Source: Paenibacillus antri
GTDB lineage: Bacteria > Bacillota > Bacilli > Paenibacillales > YIM-B00363
Length of the DNA stretch: 64,000 nt
Assembly: GCF_005765165.1 (NCBI RefSeq)
Contig: NZ_VCIW01000015.1
Location: 120,188 to 184,187, forward strand
Direction of reading: 5' to 3'
Shown in pieces: positions 33,705 through 42,042 of the stretch. The notes under the pieces were generated by a model. The model was not told where the DNA came from, did not search any database, and worked only from the letters and a program-made list of their open reading frames with translations. Each line of letters starts with the position of its first letter. The first letter of the stretch is position 1. Position numbers and translations under genes: made by a program.

Positions 33705-35850
33705 CGTCTTTCCCGTGAAGGATATTCCGAACGTCGTGCATCCGAACGAGACGTTGGTGGCGACGCACTGCTGTTACTGCGGCATGCAATGCGGCATGAA
33801 CCTTCGCGTGAACACGAAGTCGAACCGAATCGTCGGCGTCGAGCCGCGGTACGATTGGCCGGTTACGCTCGGGAAGATGTGCCCGAAGGGCGTCACCGCT
33901 TACCAGACGGTGAACCATCCGGAACGGTTGACGACGCCGCTCATTCGCGACGACGCGTCGAAGAAGGGAACGCCGGACGGCTTCCGAGAAGCGACTTGGG
34001 AGGAGGCGCTCGATCGAATCGTCAGCCGATTCAAGGAGCTGCAAGCGAATTACGGCAAAGACAGCTTGTCGGTGTTCAGCGGGGTGTCGATGACGAACGA
34101 GAAGTGTTATCTGACCGGCAAATTCGCTCGCGTCGGCTTGCAGACGCGGTACATCGATTATAACGGACGGTTCTGCATGTCGAGCGCGGCGGCCGGGTTC
34201 ATGCGCTCCTTCGGCGTCGATCGCGGATCGACGGTGCCCTGGACGGACATCCCGGAGACGGATTGTTTGTTCGTCGCCGGCAGCAACGCGGCCGAATGTC
34301 ATCCGACGTCGATGTTCCGCATCTGGGCCGTGCAGGAGCGCGGCGGCTACTTGATCGTCGCGGACCCCAGGGAGACGCCGATCGCGCGCCGCGCCGACGT
34401 TCATCTGGATTTGCGCCCGGGGACGGACCTTGCGCTCGCGAACGGCATCCTGCATCAGCTGATCGAGCGGGGCTTCGCGGACGAGTCGTTCGTCGCCGCG
34501 CACACGAACGGATTCGAAGAGACGAAAGCGATCGTCTCCGCGTTCACGCCGGAATACACGAGCGAAATTACGGGCGTAGCGCCGGACAAAATCGTGCGCG
34601 CCGCCGAGCTCTACGGGAAGGCGCCGAACGCGATCGTCATGTTCGCCCGCGGCATCGAGCAGCAGCACAAAGGCGCGGACAACGTCTCGGCGTATACGAA
34701 CCTGGCGCTCGTTACGGGCAAGATCGGCCGGCCGAAGTCCGGCGTCGCGACGTTCACCGGCCAAGGCAACGGTCAAGGCGGCCGCGAGCACGGTCAGAAG
34801 GCCGACCAGCTTCCCGGCTATCGAAAGCTGACGGAGCCGAAGCACGTTCAAGCGATTTGCGACGTATGGGGCATCGCGCCCGAGGAGATGCCGAAGCCGG
34901 GCGTCTCGGCGTACGAAATGTTCGGGCTGATGACGGACAAGACGATCCGCGGGTTGTATCTCGTCTGCTCGAACCCGGCCGTGTCGGCTCCGAATCAGAA
35001 CTTCGTCCGCGCGGCGCTGCGCGAGCTGGACTTTATGGTCTGCAGCGATTTCTTCTTGTCGGAATCGGCGGAATACGCCGATGTCGTCCTCCCGGCGACG
35101 TCTTGGTCCGAAGACGAGGGGACGGTTACGAATCTGGAAGGCCGCATCATTAAAATCAATAAAGCTCAGGAGCCGGTAGGGGAAAGCAAGCCGGATTGGG
35201 CGATTCAGATCGCGATCGCCGAGCGGATGGGCCGAGGCCGCTATTTCAGCCACTTAACGGACCCGAAAGCGATCTACGACGAGCTGCGCCTCGCGTCGAA
35301 AGGCGGTTACGCCGACTATTACGGAGCAACTTGGGAGAAGATCGAGCGGCAGCAAGGCGTCTTCTGGCCGTGTAAGAGCGAGGAGGACGAGGGAACGCCG
35401 CGGATGTTCCTCGATCGGAAGTTTTTCCACGCCGACGGCAAGGCGAACATCTGCGCGCTGCCTTACCGGCCCGCGGCCGAGGAGCCGGACGCGGAATACC
35501 CGCTGCGCCTGACGACGGGCCGCGTCGTGTACCACTACTTGTCCGGCAATCAGACGCGCCGCGTGCCGTTCCTTCGGGACATGTGTCCGGAGCCGTTCGT
35601 CGAGGTGCATCCGGCGCTTGCAGCTCAATACGGGATCGCCCACGAGGACCGGGTGCGGCTGTACACGCGGCGGGGCGAGGCGGTATTCGCGGTGAAGATT
35701 ACCGAGGCGATCCGCCAGGATACGGTGTTCGTTCCGTACCACTTCGGTAAGGAGCAATCGATCAATCTGCTGACGAACGACGCGCTCGATCCGATGTCGC
35801 GCATGCCGGAATTCAAAGCGTGCGCGGCGCAGATGGTCAAGATCGGGTAA
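33691..35850 (+). CDS. NarB/NasC-type molybdopterin oxidoreductase, probable nitrate reductase
   Basis: 719-residue bis-MGD enzyme of the DMSO-reductase family. N-terminal [4Fe-4S] motif C27, C30, C34, C64 (CCYCGMQCG, GKMCPKG). The predicted Mo ligand is C162 in YNGRFCMSSAAAG, the form seen in NasA/NarB nitrate reductases rather than formate dehydrogenases. C-terminal cofactor segment: LTTGRVVYHYLSGNQTRR. No Tat or Sec signal, so cytoplasmic. Size equals assimilatory NasC, yet no nitrite reductase or NasB gene is adjacent; instead it sits among cytochrome b, ferredoxin and Rieske genes. AAGGAGG precedes ATG 33691, inside the previous gene's end. Nitrate as substrate is inferred from motif and from narK/nre neighbours. 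Confidence 0.9.
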   Translation: MLKDNVFPVKDIPNVVHPNETLVATHCCYCGMQCGMNLRVNTKSNRIVGVEPRYDWPVTLGKMCPKGVTAYQTVNHPERLTTPLIRDDASKKGTPDGFREATWEEALDRIVSRFKELQANYGKDSLSVFSGVSMTNEKCYLTGKFARVGLQTRYIDYNGRFCMSSAAAGFMRSFGVDRGSTVPWTDIPETDCLFVAGSNAAECHPTSMFRIWAVQERGGYLIVADPRETPIARRADVHLDLRPGTDLALANGILHQLIERGFADESFVAAHTNGFEETKAIVSAFTPEYTSEITGVAPDKIVRAAELYGKAPNAIVMFARGIEQQHKGADNVSAYTNLALVTGKIGRPKSGVATFTGQGNGQGGREHGQKADQLPGYRKLTEPKHVQAICDVWGIAPEEMPKPGVSAYEMFGLMTDKTIRGLYLVCSNPAVSAPNQNFVRAALRELDFMVCSDFFLSESAEYADVVLPATSWSEDEGTVTNLEGRIIKINKAQEPVGESKPDWAIQIAIAERMGRGRYFSHLTDPKAIYDELRLASKGGYADYYGATWEKIERQQGVFWPCKSEEDEGTPRMFLDRKFFHADGKANICALPYRPAAEEPDAEYPLRLTTGRVVYHYLSGNQTRRVPFLRDMCPEPFVEVHPALAAQYGIAHEDRVRLYTRRGEAVFAVKITEAIRQDTVFVPYHFGKEQSINLLTNDALDPMSRMPEFKACAAQMVKIG

Positions 35851-35879
35851 TAACGAACACGAGAGGAGAGGGAAGCCCC

Positions 35880-36452
35880 ATGGAAAACACCGCCAAGAGC
35901 GTCTTATATATCGAGCTCGACAATTGCATCGGCTGCCGATCCTGTCTCGCGGCTTGCACGCAATGCGGCGGACACGAGGAGCGGAACCGGAACTACGTAT
36001 ACGACGTGAATCCGCTCGTGAACCGACAAACGATGCCGATCATGTGTCTGCACTGCGTCAACCCCGCCTGCGCGCGCAGCTGTCCGGTGCAAGCGATTCA
36101 AGTGCACGAGACGGGCGCCGTCCTGTCGGCGATGGTCGAGAAATGTCTCGGCTGCCAAAATTGCACGATCGCTTGCCCGTACGGCATCCCGAAGTTCGAC
36201 GAAGAGCAGAAGCTAATGTATAAGTGCGACTTGTGCATCGACCGAACGAAAGACGACATTCCGCCGATGTGCGCGAGCGTCTGTCCGACGAATACGCTGC
36301 AGTGGATCTCGAAGGAGGAGCTCGCCGCGAAGAAGAAGAAACATACGCTCGATAATGAGAATTGGGTCGCGAGCGCACCCTATCTTGAGAACGAAACGAA
36401 CGTGCGCATCAACCTGCCGGGCATTCTGCAGGGCACGGCGAAATTATTCTGA
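35880..36452 (+). CDS. Four-cluster [4Fe-4S] ferredoxin subunit (NrfC/DmsB-like)
   Basis: 190 residues from ATG 35880 after GAGGAGAGGGAAG. Four Cys groups: CIGCRSCLAACTQC, CLHCVNPACARSCP, CLGCQNCTIACPYG and CDLCIDRTKDDIPPMCASVC, the arrangement of electron-transfer subunits such as DmsB, PsrB, NrfC and NarH. No signal peptide, so it faces the cytoplasm and most likely connects the cytochrome b to the molybdoenzyme. A C-terminal extension of about 35 residues follows the last cluster. Confidence 0.92.
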   Translation: MENTAKSVLYIELDNCIGCRSCLAACTQCGGHEERNRNYVYDVNPLVNRQTMPIMCLHCVNPACARSCPVQAIQVHETGAVLSAMVEKCLGCQNCTIACPYGIPKFDEEQKLMYKCDLCIDRTKDDIPPMCASVCPTNTLQWISKEELAAKKKKHTLDNENWVASAPYLENETNVRINLPGILQGTAKLF

Positions 36453-36471
36453 ATAAGGAGGGCGAAACGGA

Positions 36472-37008
36472 ATGAGCGAAAAACAACCGGACCGAAATAA
36501 CAAGATTCCGTTCGAAGAGGATAACTACACGCACAATATCCGCAAGAACGAGGAACGGAGATTGGATCGGCGGACGTTCATGAAGACGATCGTCGGAGCC
36601 GCCGGCGTGTTCGCGGTCTCGACGCTGCCTTGGGGGGCGCTCGCGATGCGCGAGCTCGCGAACGGCGGCGAGAAGTCGTACGCGAAGGCCGCGATCCCGG
36701 GATCGGCCGGGCTACGCGTCGGAGAAGCGGTCGAATTCGCTTACCCTTCGGAGCATGATACGGCGCTGCTCATCCGGCTCGGAGAGAACGAATACAAGGC
36801 GTACCAGAACGCTTGTACGCACTTGCGCTGCCCCGTCGTCTGGGACGGAGGCCGTACGGAGCTCGTGTGCCCGTGCCATCACGGCTTCTTCGACCCCGCG
36901 AACGGCGCGCCGACCGCCGGCCCGCCGCGCCGGCCGCTGCCGGAAATCGCGCTGTCCGTCGAGGCGGACGGCGTATACGCGATCGGAGTGAAACGATATG
37001 AAGCGTAG
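36472..37008 (+). CDS. Rieske [2Fe-2S] protein with twin-arginine signal anchor
   Basis: 178 residues. A polar N-terminus is followed by LDRRTFMKTIVGAAGVFAVS, a Tat-type motif and hydrophobic segment, then a Rieske domain. Cluster ligands: CTHLRC (C115, H117) and CPCHHG (C133, H136); C120 and C135 can form the disulfide of high-potential Rieske proteins. Predicted topology is a membrane anchor with the cluster outside, like QcrA. That is on the opposite side from the NarB-type enzyme, which implies either electron flow through the membrane cytochrome or a link to an outside partner. Ribosome site AAGGAGGGCG. Confidence 0.9.
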   Translation: MSEKQPDRNNKIPFEEDNYTHNIRKNEERRLDRRTFMKTIVGAAGVFAVSTLPWGALAMRELANGGEKSYAKAAIPGSAGLRVGEAVEFAYPSEHDTALLIRLGENEYKAYQNACTHLRCPVVWDGGRTELVCPCHHGFFDPANGAPTAGPPRRPLPEIALSVEADGVYAIGVKRYEA

Positions 37009-37186
37009 CTGGCGCGGCGTTCTGCTTATGTGTCTGGTCTTGTTCCTGAACATCGTCTTCACGCAGAAGGCGATTCATCAATATTATTATGAACATTATG
37101 TCGCGACGATCGTCTACGCCGCGTTGAACGTGATTTTGTTCCCGATCGCCGTCTGGTTGTATCGCGTCGAAAGGAAGGTGCGCTGA
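36998..37186 (+). CDS. Small two-helix membrane protein
   Basis: 62 residues: two hydrophobic segments (GVLLMCLVLFLNIVFTQKA, IVYAALNVILFPIAVWLY) joined by a short aromatic loop (HQYYYEHYVA). ATG 36998 overlaps the Rieske gene by 11 bases, and its stop overlaps the next start (TGATG). Placed like a small structural subunit of the membrane complex. I recognise no family. Confidence 0.75.
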   Translation: MKRSWRGVLLMCLVLFLNIVFTQKAIHQYYYEHYVATIVYAALNVILFPIAVWLYRVERKVR

Positions 37187-37506
37187 TGACGGCCTTCAAC
37201 GCATTCGTATTGGAGCTTTGCTTCGTGGGCGGGGAACGGGACGCGTCGGCGATGGGATCGAAGGTTCGAAGCGACGTTCGCGCGTTGTTCGGCGACGCGT
37301 TCCTGCACGTCGAGGAGAAGGTCGCGGAGGGCGCGCGGATCGTGACGGCCGAAGTTCGCGGCGTCGGGGAATGGGAGGACGAACGCGAGCTGGTCGAATA
37401 CGTCGAGCGGGCGGCGGACGAGGAATTGGCCGCCGCGCTGTACGGGTACCGGGTCGAAATTTTCCGAACGAAGCGGGGGAAAGGCGGGTGCAGAGCCTGT
37501 GGATAA
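37186..37506 (+). CDS. Unknown cytoplasmic protein ending in CRACG
   Basis: 106 residues, translationally coupled to the preceding gene (TGATG). Alternating helical and strand-like parts (SAMGSKVRSDVRALFGDAFL, DERELVEYVERAADEELAAA). The C-terminus GGCRACG forms a CxxC. No membrane segment. Position inside the operon suggests an assembly factor or accessory subunit, but it does not resemble NarJ/TorD chaperones. Function unknown. Confidence 0.65.
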   Translation: MTAFNAFVLELCFVGGERDASAMGSKVRSDVRALFGDAFLHVEEKVAEGARIVTAEVRGVGEWEDERELVEYVERAADEELAAALYGYRVEIFRTKRGKGGCRACG

Positions 37507-37783
37507 CGGATGGAGCCCGGAGTTGATCGAGCCGTTCGTCGGAAAGTCGGTGCTCGTCTCGATCCAGGGCCCGGCGGGCGAGGCGGTCGGGAAGCCCGTG
37601 CCGAAGCGGGTGGCGAAGATCGTGGAAGACGGAGCGTACGTGAAAGTGTATTTCGACGCCGCGACGTTCGTGGCCGTCCCCCGCAGGGGCGCGGCCTCCG
37701 TCACGAACGAATCCTTCACCGCGGTCGACGAAACGAAGGAATTGACGTATAAGATGACTTTATGCAAGTCGTGGCTCGTCTGA
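37499..37783 (+). CDS. Unknown small protein of the nitrate reductase-like operon
   Basis: 94 residues from GTG 37499, overlapping the previous gene; only a weak GGCGGGTG lies upstream. The sequence looks like an all-beta fold (VLVSIQGPAGEAVGKPVPKR, GAYVKVYFDAATFVAVPR) with no Cys cluster and no membrane segment. I do not recognise it. It ends 46 bases before the response regulator. Confidence 0.6.
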   Translation: MDNGWSPELIEPFVGKSVLVSIQGPAGEAVGKPVPKRVAKIVEDGAYVKVYFDAATFVAVPRRGAASVTNESFTAVDETKELTYKMTLCKSWLV

Positions 37784-37829
37784 GCGGCGGAAGAGGAAGA
37801 TCATGCGGGAGAGGAGGGCGTTGGCGCCT

Positions 37830-38483
37830 ATGATACGCATCTTAATCGTGGACGATCATGCGCTCGTTCGTTCCGGCTTGTCCGCGCTGCTCGGGTCGAA
37901 GCCGCATTTGAACGTCGTCGGAGAAGCGGCGGAAGGGAACGAAGCGATTCGCAAAGCGGCGGAGCTGTCGCCGGACGTCGTGCTGATGGACCTGAGCATG
38001 CCCCTGGGCAAGGACGGTTTAAGTACGACGTCGGAACTGAAGAAGGCGCAGCCGAACGTACAGGTTCTAATTTTAACGATGCACGACGACGAGGAATATT
38101 TATTCCGCGCGATTCATGCGGGAGCGTCCGGATACCTCTTGAAGAGCGCGCCCCACGACGAGCTCGTATCCGCGATCGAGACCGTCTACGGAGGGAATGC
38201 GTATTTAAACCCGAACGCCACCAAACGGCTCATGTCCGAGTACCTCGACCGTCTAAAGCGCGGCGAAAACATCGATACGTACGAGTCGTTGTCCGACCGG
38301 GAGAAGGAGGTTTTGGCGCTGATCGCCAAAGGGTATTCCAACAAGGAAATATCCGAGCACTTGATGATCAGCGTCAAGACGGTCGAGACGCACAAAGGGA
38401 ATCTAATGGAGAAGCTGAACGTACGCACCCGGCCGGAGCTCGTGAAATACGCGGCGAAGAAGGGGCTGCTTCACTTCGATTAA
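37830..38483 (+). CDS. NreC/NarL-family response regulator
   Basis: 217 residues from ATG 37830, which gives the family N-terminus MIRILIVDDHALVRSGL; an in-frame ATG at 37803 is less likely. Receiver domain with phosphorylated Asp in VVLMDLSMP and Lys in YLLKSAPHDEL; LuxR-type HTH near the C-terminus (LSDREKEVLALIAKGYSNKE, ISVKTVETHKGNLMEKL). Paired with the following kinase. Probable targets are the 16-bp elements upstream of narK and the cytochrome b operon, by analogy with NreC; binding is not shown. Confidence 0.9.
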   Translation: MIRILIVDDHALVRSGLSALLGSKPHLNVVGEAAEGNEAIRKAAELSPDVVLMDLSMPLGKDGLSTTSELKKAQPNVQVLILTMHDDEEYLFRAIHAGASGYLLKSAPHDELVSAIETVYGGNAYLNPNATKRLMSEYLDRLKRGENIDTYESLSDREKEVLALIAKGYSNKEISEHLMISVKTVETHKGNLMEKLNVRTRPELVKYAAKKGLLHFD

Positions 38484-38500
38484 TAGGGAGGAAGGTTTCC

Positions 38501-39670
38501 TTGCCCCATCGGCGAAAACAATTCGAACATCCGGTGTATCCCGAGGTGATCGGGGAACACGTCAATACGCTGTTGCGGCGGATCGACGACGGCGGCTTGG
38601 AGGGCGAGGCGAAGGAGCGACTAAGAGACACGTTGTATCAGCTGCTCGATTTAAAGACGGCGCTCGACGAGTCGTCGATCGTGGCCGTCACGAATCGTCG
38701 GGGCGACATTACATATGTGAACGATACGTTTTGCCGCGTCTCGAAGTATTCCAGAGAGGAGCTTCTCGGGCAGGATCACCGGATCATCAATTCCGGTCAC
38801 CACTCCAAGGCGTTCTTCCGAGAGCTGTGGGCGACGATTTCGCGCGGCGGCATCTGGAAGGGCGAGGTGAAAAACCGCGCCAAGGACGGGACTTTCTATT
38901 GGGTGAATACGACGATCGTCCCGTTCCTAGGAGAAGACGGCGTCCCGTATCAATATCTTGCGGTTCGCAGCGAGATTACGCAGCTCAAGGAAGCCGAGGA
39001 AGAGCTTCAGCTTATGATGAACAAGATGATGCAAGTGCAGGAGGAGGAGCGAAGGAGATTGTCCCGAGAGCTGCATGACGGGCTCGGGCAGTCGCTCTTC
39101 TCCCTCTTGATCCGCATCGACAAGCTGGCCGACGAGACGGGGCGCGAGGAGTTCGGCGACGTGCGCAGGCAGATCGAGCACTTGATTCAAGACGTACGGG
39201 GCATGTCGTGGGCGCTCCGTCCTTCCGTGTTGGACGATCTGGGCCTCGCGCCCGCGATTCGAAGCCATGTCCAAATCTACGGCGAGCATTACGGCATCGA
39301 AGTTCGCACCCGCATCGGGCTGAAGGACCGGCTGCCCGACGACGTCGAGACGGCCGTGTACCGCGTCGTGCAAGAGGCGCTGACGAACGTCGCGAAGTAC
39401 GCGGACGTGACGGAGGCCGATCTGGAGATCGTCGCGAAGGACGGCTTCGCTTCGGTCGTCGTCGAAGATCGCGGCGTCGGCTTCGACGCGTCCGCAATCC
39501 GCCGCGGCGTCGGGTTGTTCGGGATGGAGGAGCGCGCGAAGGCGGTCGGCGGATCGCTGCGCGTGTCGTCGACCCCGGGAACCGGGACCCGCGTCGAGCT
39601 GTCCGTGCCGATCGCGGCGCCGGAGGAGGACGCGCTCGATTCCGGGAGAGGCAATTCCGGAAAAATATAG
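38501..39670 (+). CDS. NreB/NarX-like cytoplasmic PAS histidine kinase
   Basis: 389 residues from TTG 38501 after GGGAGGAAGG. No membrane segment. A PAS domain (about 55-165: NDTFCRVSKYSREELLGQDH, RAKDGTFYWVNTTIVPF) precedes a HisKA_3 domain with the phosphorylated His in RELHDGLGQSLFSLL (H192) and a HATPase domain (GVGLFGMEERAKAVGGSL). Staphylococcal NreB senses oxygen with a four-Cys [4Fe-4S] PAS. Here the PAS has a single Cys (C78) and an Aer-like sequence, so flavin or haem sensing, or none, is more likely. Confidence 0.88.
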   Translation: MPHRRKQFEHPVYPEVIGEHVNTLLRRIDDGGLEGEAKERLRDTLYQLLDLKTALDESSIVAVTNRRGDITYVNDTFCRVSKYSREELLGQDHRIINSGHHSKAFFRELWATISRGGIWKGEVKNRAKDGTFYWVNTTIVPFLGEDGVPYQYLAVRSEITQLKEAEEELQLMMNKMMQVQEEERRRLSRELHDGLGQSLFSLLIRIDKLADETGREEFGDVRRQIEHLIQDVRGMSWALRPSVLDDLGLAPAIRSHVQIYGEHYGIEVRTRIGLKDRLPDDVETAVYRVVQEALTNVAKYADVTEADLEIVAKDGFASVVVEDRGVGFDASAIRRGVGLFGMEERAKAVGGSLRVSSTPGTGTRVELSVPIAAPEEDALDSGRGNSGKI

Positions 39671-39676
39671 TATACT
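39671..39676 (+). promoter_or_regulatory. Possible -10 before moaD
   Basis: TATACT directly after the kinase stop codon, 58 bases before moaD; no convincing -35. It would let moaD-moeA-mobB be expressed apart from the nre pair. Confidence 0.35.
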
Positions 39677-39734
39677 GTCTGGTATCGAGTACAAGTACCA
39701 TGACGGCATGGGCGCGAAACGGGGGACGGTTACG

Positions 39735-39977
39735 ATGTTGAACATCTTGATTTTTGCAGGGCTGGCCGAAGCGGTCGGCGCCTCCGCGGTCCGGCTCGAG
39801 ACGGAGCTGCCCGCGACGGTGGCGGACGCGAAGCGCGCCTTCGCGGAAGCGTATCCGGTCGCGTCGGATCGGCTCGCGAGCTGCTTCGCGGCGATTAATC
39901 AGGAGTACGCCGGCGATGAGGCGATCATTCATCCGGGCGACGAGGTGGCGTTCCTGCCGCCGGTCAGCGGCGGATGA
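39735..39977 (+). CDS. moaD: Molybdopterin synthase small subunit
   Basis: 80-residue ubiquitin-like sulfur carrier from ATG 39735 (GGGGGACGG upstream), beginning MLNILIFAGLAEAVG and ending in the functional PVSGG double glycine that is thiocarboxylated. The stop overlaps moeA by ATGA. MoaE, MoaA and MoaC are not in the window. Confidence 0.92.
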   Translation: MLNILIFAGLAEAVGASAVRLETELPATVADAKRAFAEAYPVASDRLASCFAAINQEYAGDEAIIHPGDEVAFLPPVSGG

Positions 39978-41230
39978 ACGAGGCGTCGAGACGATTTCAA
40001 CGCACGGCCGTCGGCGTCGAGGAGGCGCGCCTTCGCCTCCTCGCGCACGCCGCGCCGGTCGGCGTCGAGCGAGTGCCGCTGGCGGCGGCGTACGGCCGGC
40101 TGGCGGCCGAGCGGGTCGCCGCGGCGGACCCGGTGCCGCACTTCCGCCGCTCGGGCATGGACGGCTACGCCGTTCGGGCCGCCGACACGGCGGGCGCGGC
40201 ATCGGAGTCGCCCGTCTTGCTGCGCGTCGTCGGCGCGGTCGCCTGCGGCGACGTGCCGGAGACGGCGCTGGCCCCCGGCGAGGCGATGCGCGTCATGACC
40301 GGCGCGATGCTGCCGGAGGGCGCCGACGCCGTCGCGATGCTCGAAGCCGTCGCGGAGACGACGGTCCGGGGCGCCGCGCACGTCGTCCTTCGCCGCTCGG
40401 CGGCGCCCGGCGCGAACGTGAGCGCGATCGGCTCCGACGTCGAGGCCGGGACGACGGTCGTCGAGCCGGGCCGCCGGCTCGGTCCGGCCGAAATCGCGCT
40501 GCTCGCGACGGTCGGCCGGACCCATGCGAACGTGTATCGCAAGCCGCGGGTAGCGATTCTGGCGACCGGCTCGGAGCTGCTCCCTCCCGAAGCGCCGCTC
40601 GTTCCGGGCAAGATCCGCAACAGCAATGTCTACATGTTGGCGGCGCAGACGATCGCCGCGGGCGCGGAGCCGGTGCCGCTTTGCGCCGCCCCGGACGACA
40701 TGGCCCGCATCGCGGCCGCGGTGGAGGAAGGGCTGTCGTCGTGCGATCTTACGATTACCACGGGCGGCGTGTCCGTCGGCGATTACGACGTCGTTACGGA
40801 CCTGCTCCACGAGTGGGACGGCGAGCTGCTCTTCAATAAGGTGCGGATGCGTCCCGGGAGCGTCACGTCCGCAGGCGCCCGCCGAGGGAAGCTGCTGCTT
40901 GCGCTGTCGGGCAATCCGGGCGCTTGCTTCGCCGGCTTCGAGCTGTTCGCGCGGCCGGTCATTCTCGCGCTGCAAGGCGATCCGCGGTCCGGGCCCGCGG
41001 CGTTCGAAGCGCGGCTCGCCGAGGCGTTCCCGAAGCCGAACGCATACCCGCGCTACGTGCGGGGCCGCTGGTGGAGCGAGTCCGGCGTCCTGTACGCCGC
41101 GGCGGGCGGCGGCGACCGGTCGAGCCGGATGCTGCCGGGGCTCGGCGCGGACTGCTTCGTCGTCATCCCGCCCGGCGGAAGCGGGACCGCGGCCGGCACG
41201 CTCGTGACCGTCGTACCGTTGCGCGGATAA
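39974..41230 (+). CDS. moeA: Molybdopterin molybdenumtransferase
   Basis: Inserts molybdate into adenylylated molybdopterin. 418 residues with family motifs: PHFRRSGMDGYAVRAADT near residue 58, GAMLPEGADAV, EIALLATVG, ILATGSELLPP, TTGGVSVGDYDVV and ALSGNPGACFAGFELF. Four-domain layout and length normal. The start ATG overlaps moaD; 16 bases separate it from mobB. Confidence 0.95.
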   Translation: MNEASRRFQRTAVGVEEARLRLLAHAAPVGVERVPLAAAYGRLAAERVAAADPVPHFRRSGMDGYAVRAADTAGAASESPVLLRVVGAVACGDVPETALAPGEAMRVMTGAMLPEGADAVAMLEAVAETTVRGAAHVVLRRSAAPGANVSAIGSDVEAGTTVVEPGRRLGPAEIALLATVGRTHANVYRKPRVAILATGSELLPPEAPLVPGKIRNSNVYMLAAQTIAAGAEPVPLCAAPDDMARIAAAVEEGLSSCDLTITTGGVSVGDYDVVTDLLHEWDGELLFNKVRMRPGSVTSAGARRGKLLLALSGNPGACFAGFELFARPVILALQGDPRSGPAAFEARLAEAFPKPNAYPRYVRGRWWSESGVLYAAAGGGDRSSRMLPGLGADCFVVIPPGGSGTAAGTLVTVVPLRG

Positions 41231-41246
41231 GAGAGGGGCTTCTGCG

Positions 41247-41759
41247 GTGAAGGAACGACTTACGGTGGTGCAAATCGTCGGATATAAGAAAACCGGGAAG
41301 ACGACGCTCGTCTGCGACTTGGCGGAGCGGTTCGCCGGGCTCGGGCTGCGGGTCGGGACCGTGAAGCACGACGGTCACGACTTCGACCCGGACGTCCCCG
41401 GCACCGACTCGTGGAAGCATCGCCGCGCCGGGGCGGCCGTCACGGCGGTCGTCTCGGCGCGGCGGACGGCTTGGTTCGAGGAACGTCCGTCCGAACTCGA
41501 CGACGTCTTGTCCCGCATGGCGGGGCGGGTCGACCTAGTACTCGTGGAAGGCTGGAAGCGGGAGAAGTATCCGAAGCTGGCGCTCGCCCACTCGGCGGAA
41601 CAGCTGTCGCTGCTGAACGAGCTGGACGGCGTAATCGCGGCCGCGAGCTGGGATGCCGCGACGCGGGAAACGTTGGCTCGGGAGGGGCGCCTGCCGACGT
41701 TCGACTTCGGCGAGACGGAGCGGATTGCAGCTTACTTAATTGAACGTTTGAAGCATTAA
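41247..41759 (+). CDS. mobB: MobB, molybdopterin-guanine dinucleotide adaptor GTPase
   Basis: 170 residues from GTG 41247 after GAGAGGGG. Begins VVQIVGYKKTGKTTLVCDLA with a Walker A loop, then VGTVKHDGHDFDPDVPGTDS and LVEGWKREKYPKL typical of MobB. It assists MobA in making the guanylyl cofactor. Last gene of the Mo cofactor cluster. Confidence 0.93.
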   Translation: MKERLTVVQIVGYKKTGKTTLVCDLAERFAGLGLRVGTVKHDGHDFDPDVPGTDSWKHRRAGAAVTAVVSARRTAWFEERPSELDDVLSRMAGRVDLVLVEGWKREKYPKLALAHSAEQLSLLNELDGVIAAASWDAATRETLAREGRLPTFDFGETERIAAYLIERLKH

Positions 41760-41765
41760 TTGGAA

Positions 41766-41796
41766 GGCGGGGCCGACATCGGCTGCGCTTTTTTTT
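41766..41796 (+). terminator. Probable terminator after mobB
   Basis: Short GCCGA/TCGGC stem, extended imperfectly by flanking GC pairs, followed by eight T. Confidence 0.6.
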
Positions 41797-41991
41797 GTTG
41801 AGCCGGAAGTCCTCCATTCCAAATTGGCTTGTTACGGTGCGGGGCGGCGTCGCGCGTCTCTCCCGACTCCTTCTCCTCGAGCTCCCTTGGCTCAGCTGTC
41901 GGACCTTTTCGGAGGAAGCTGACTGAACGTGAAATCGAGGGAAAACGCATAATGAAAACAAACAATTCTGTACAAAAACGAACCCAAACGG

Positions 41992-41997
41992 TACAAT
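41992..41997 (+). promoter_or_regulatory. -10 element of the kduI-deoR-kduD operon
   Basis: TACAAT, 45 bases before kduI, with a -35-like TGTACA 17 bases upstream (41969-41974). The rest of 41797-42042 holds no gene. Confidence 0.5.
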
Positions 41998-42042
41998 GGG
42001 GTATGAGAACGGAACAAAACGGAAAACGGAGGCGTTACGATC

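Noticed and set aside
33691..35850. Formate dehydrogenase as identity of the molybdoenzyme
   Set aside because: The Mo-ligand context RFCMSSA is that of nitrate reductases; formate dehydrogenases show a Cys/Sec followed by HAP-type sequence, and narK and Nre-like genes point to nitrate.
32610..37783. A NarGHJI operon
   Set aside because: The catalytic subunit is about 719 residues, not the roughly 1200 of NarG, and no NarJ-like chaperone is present.
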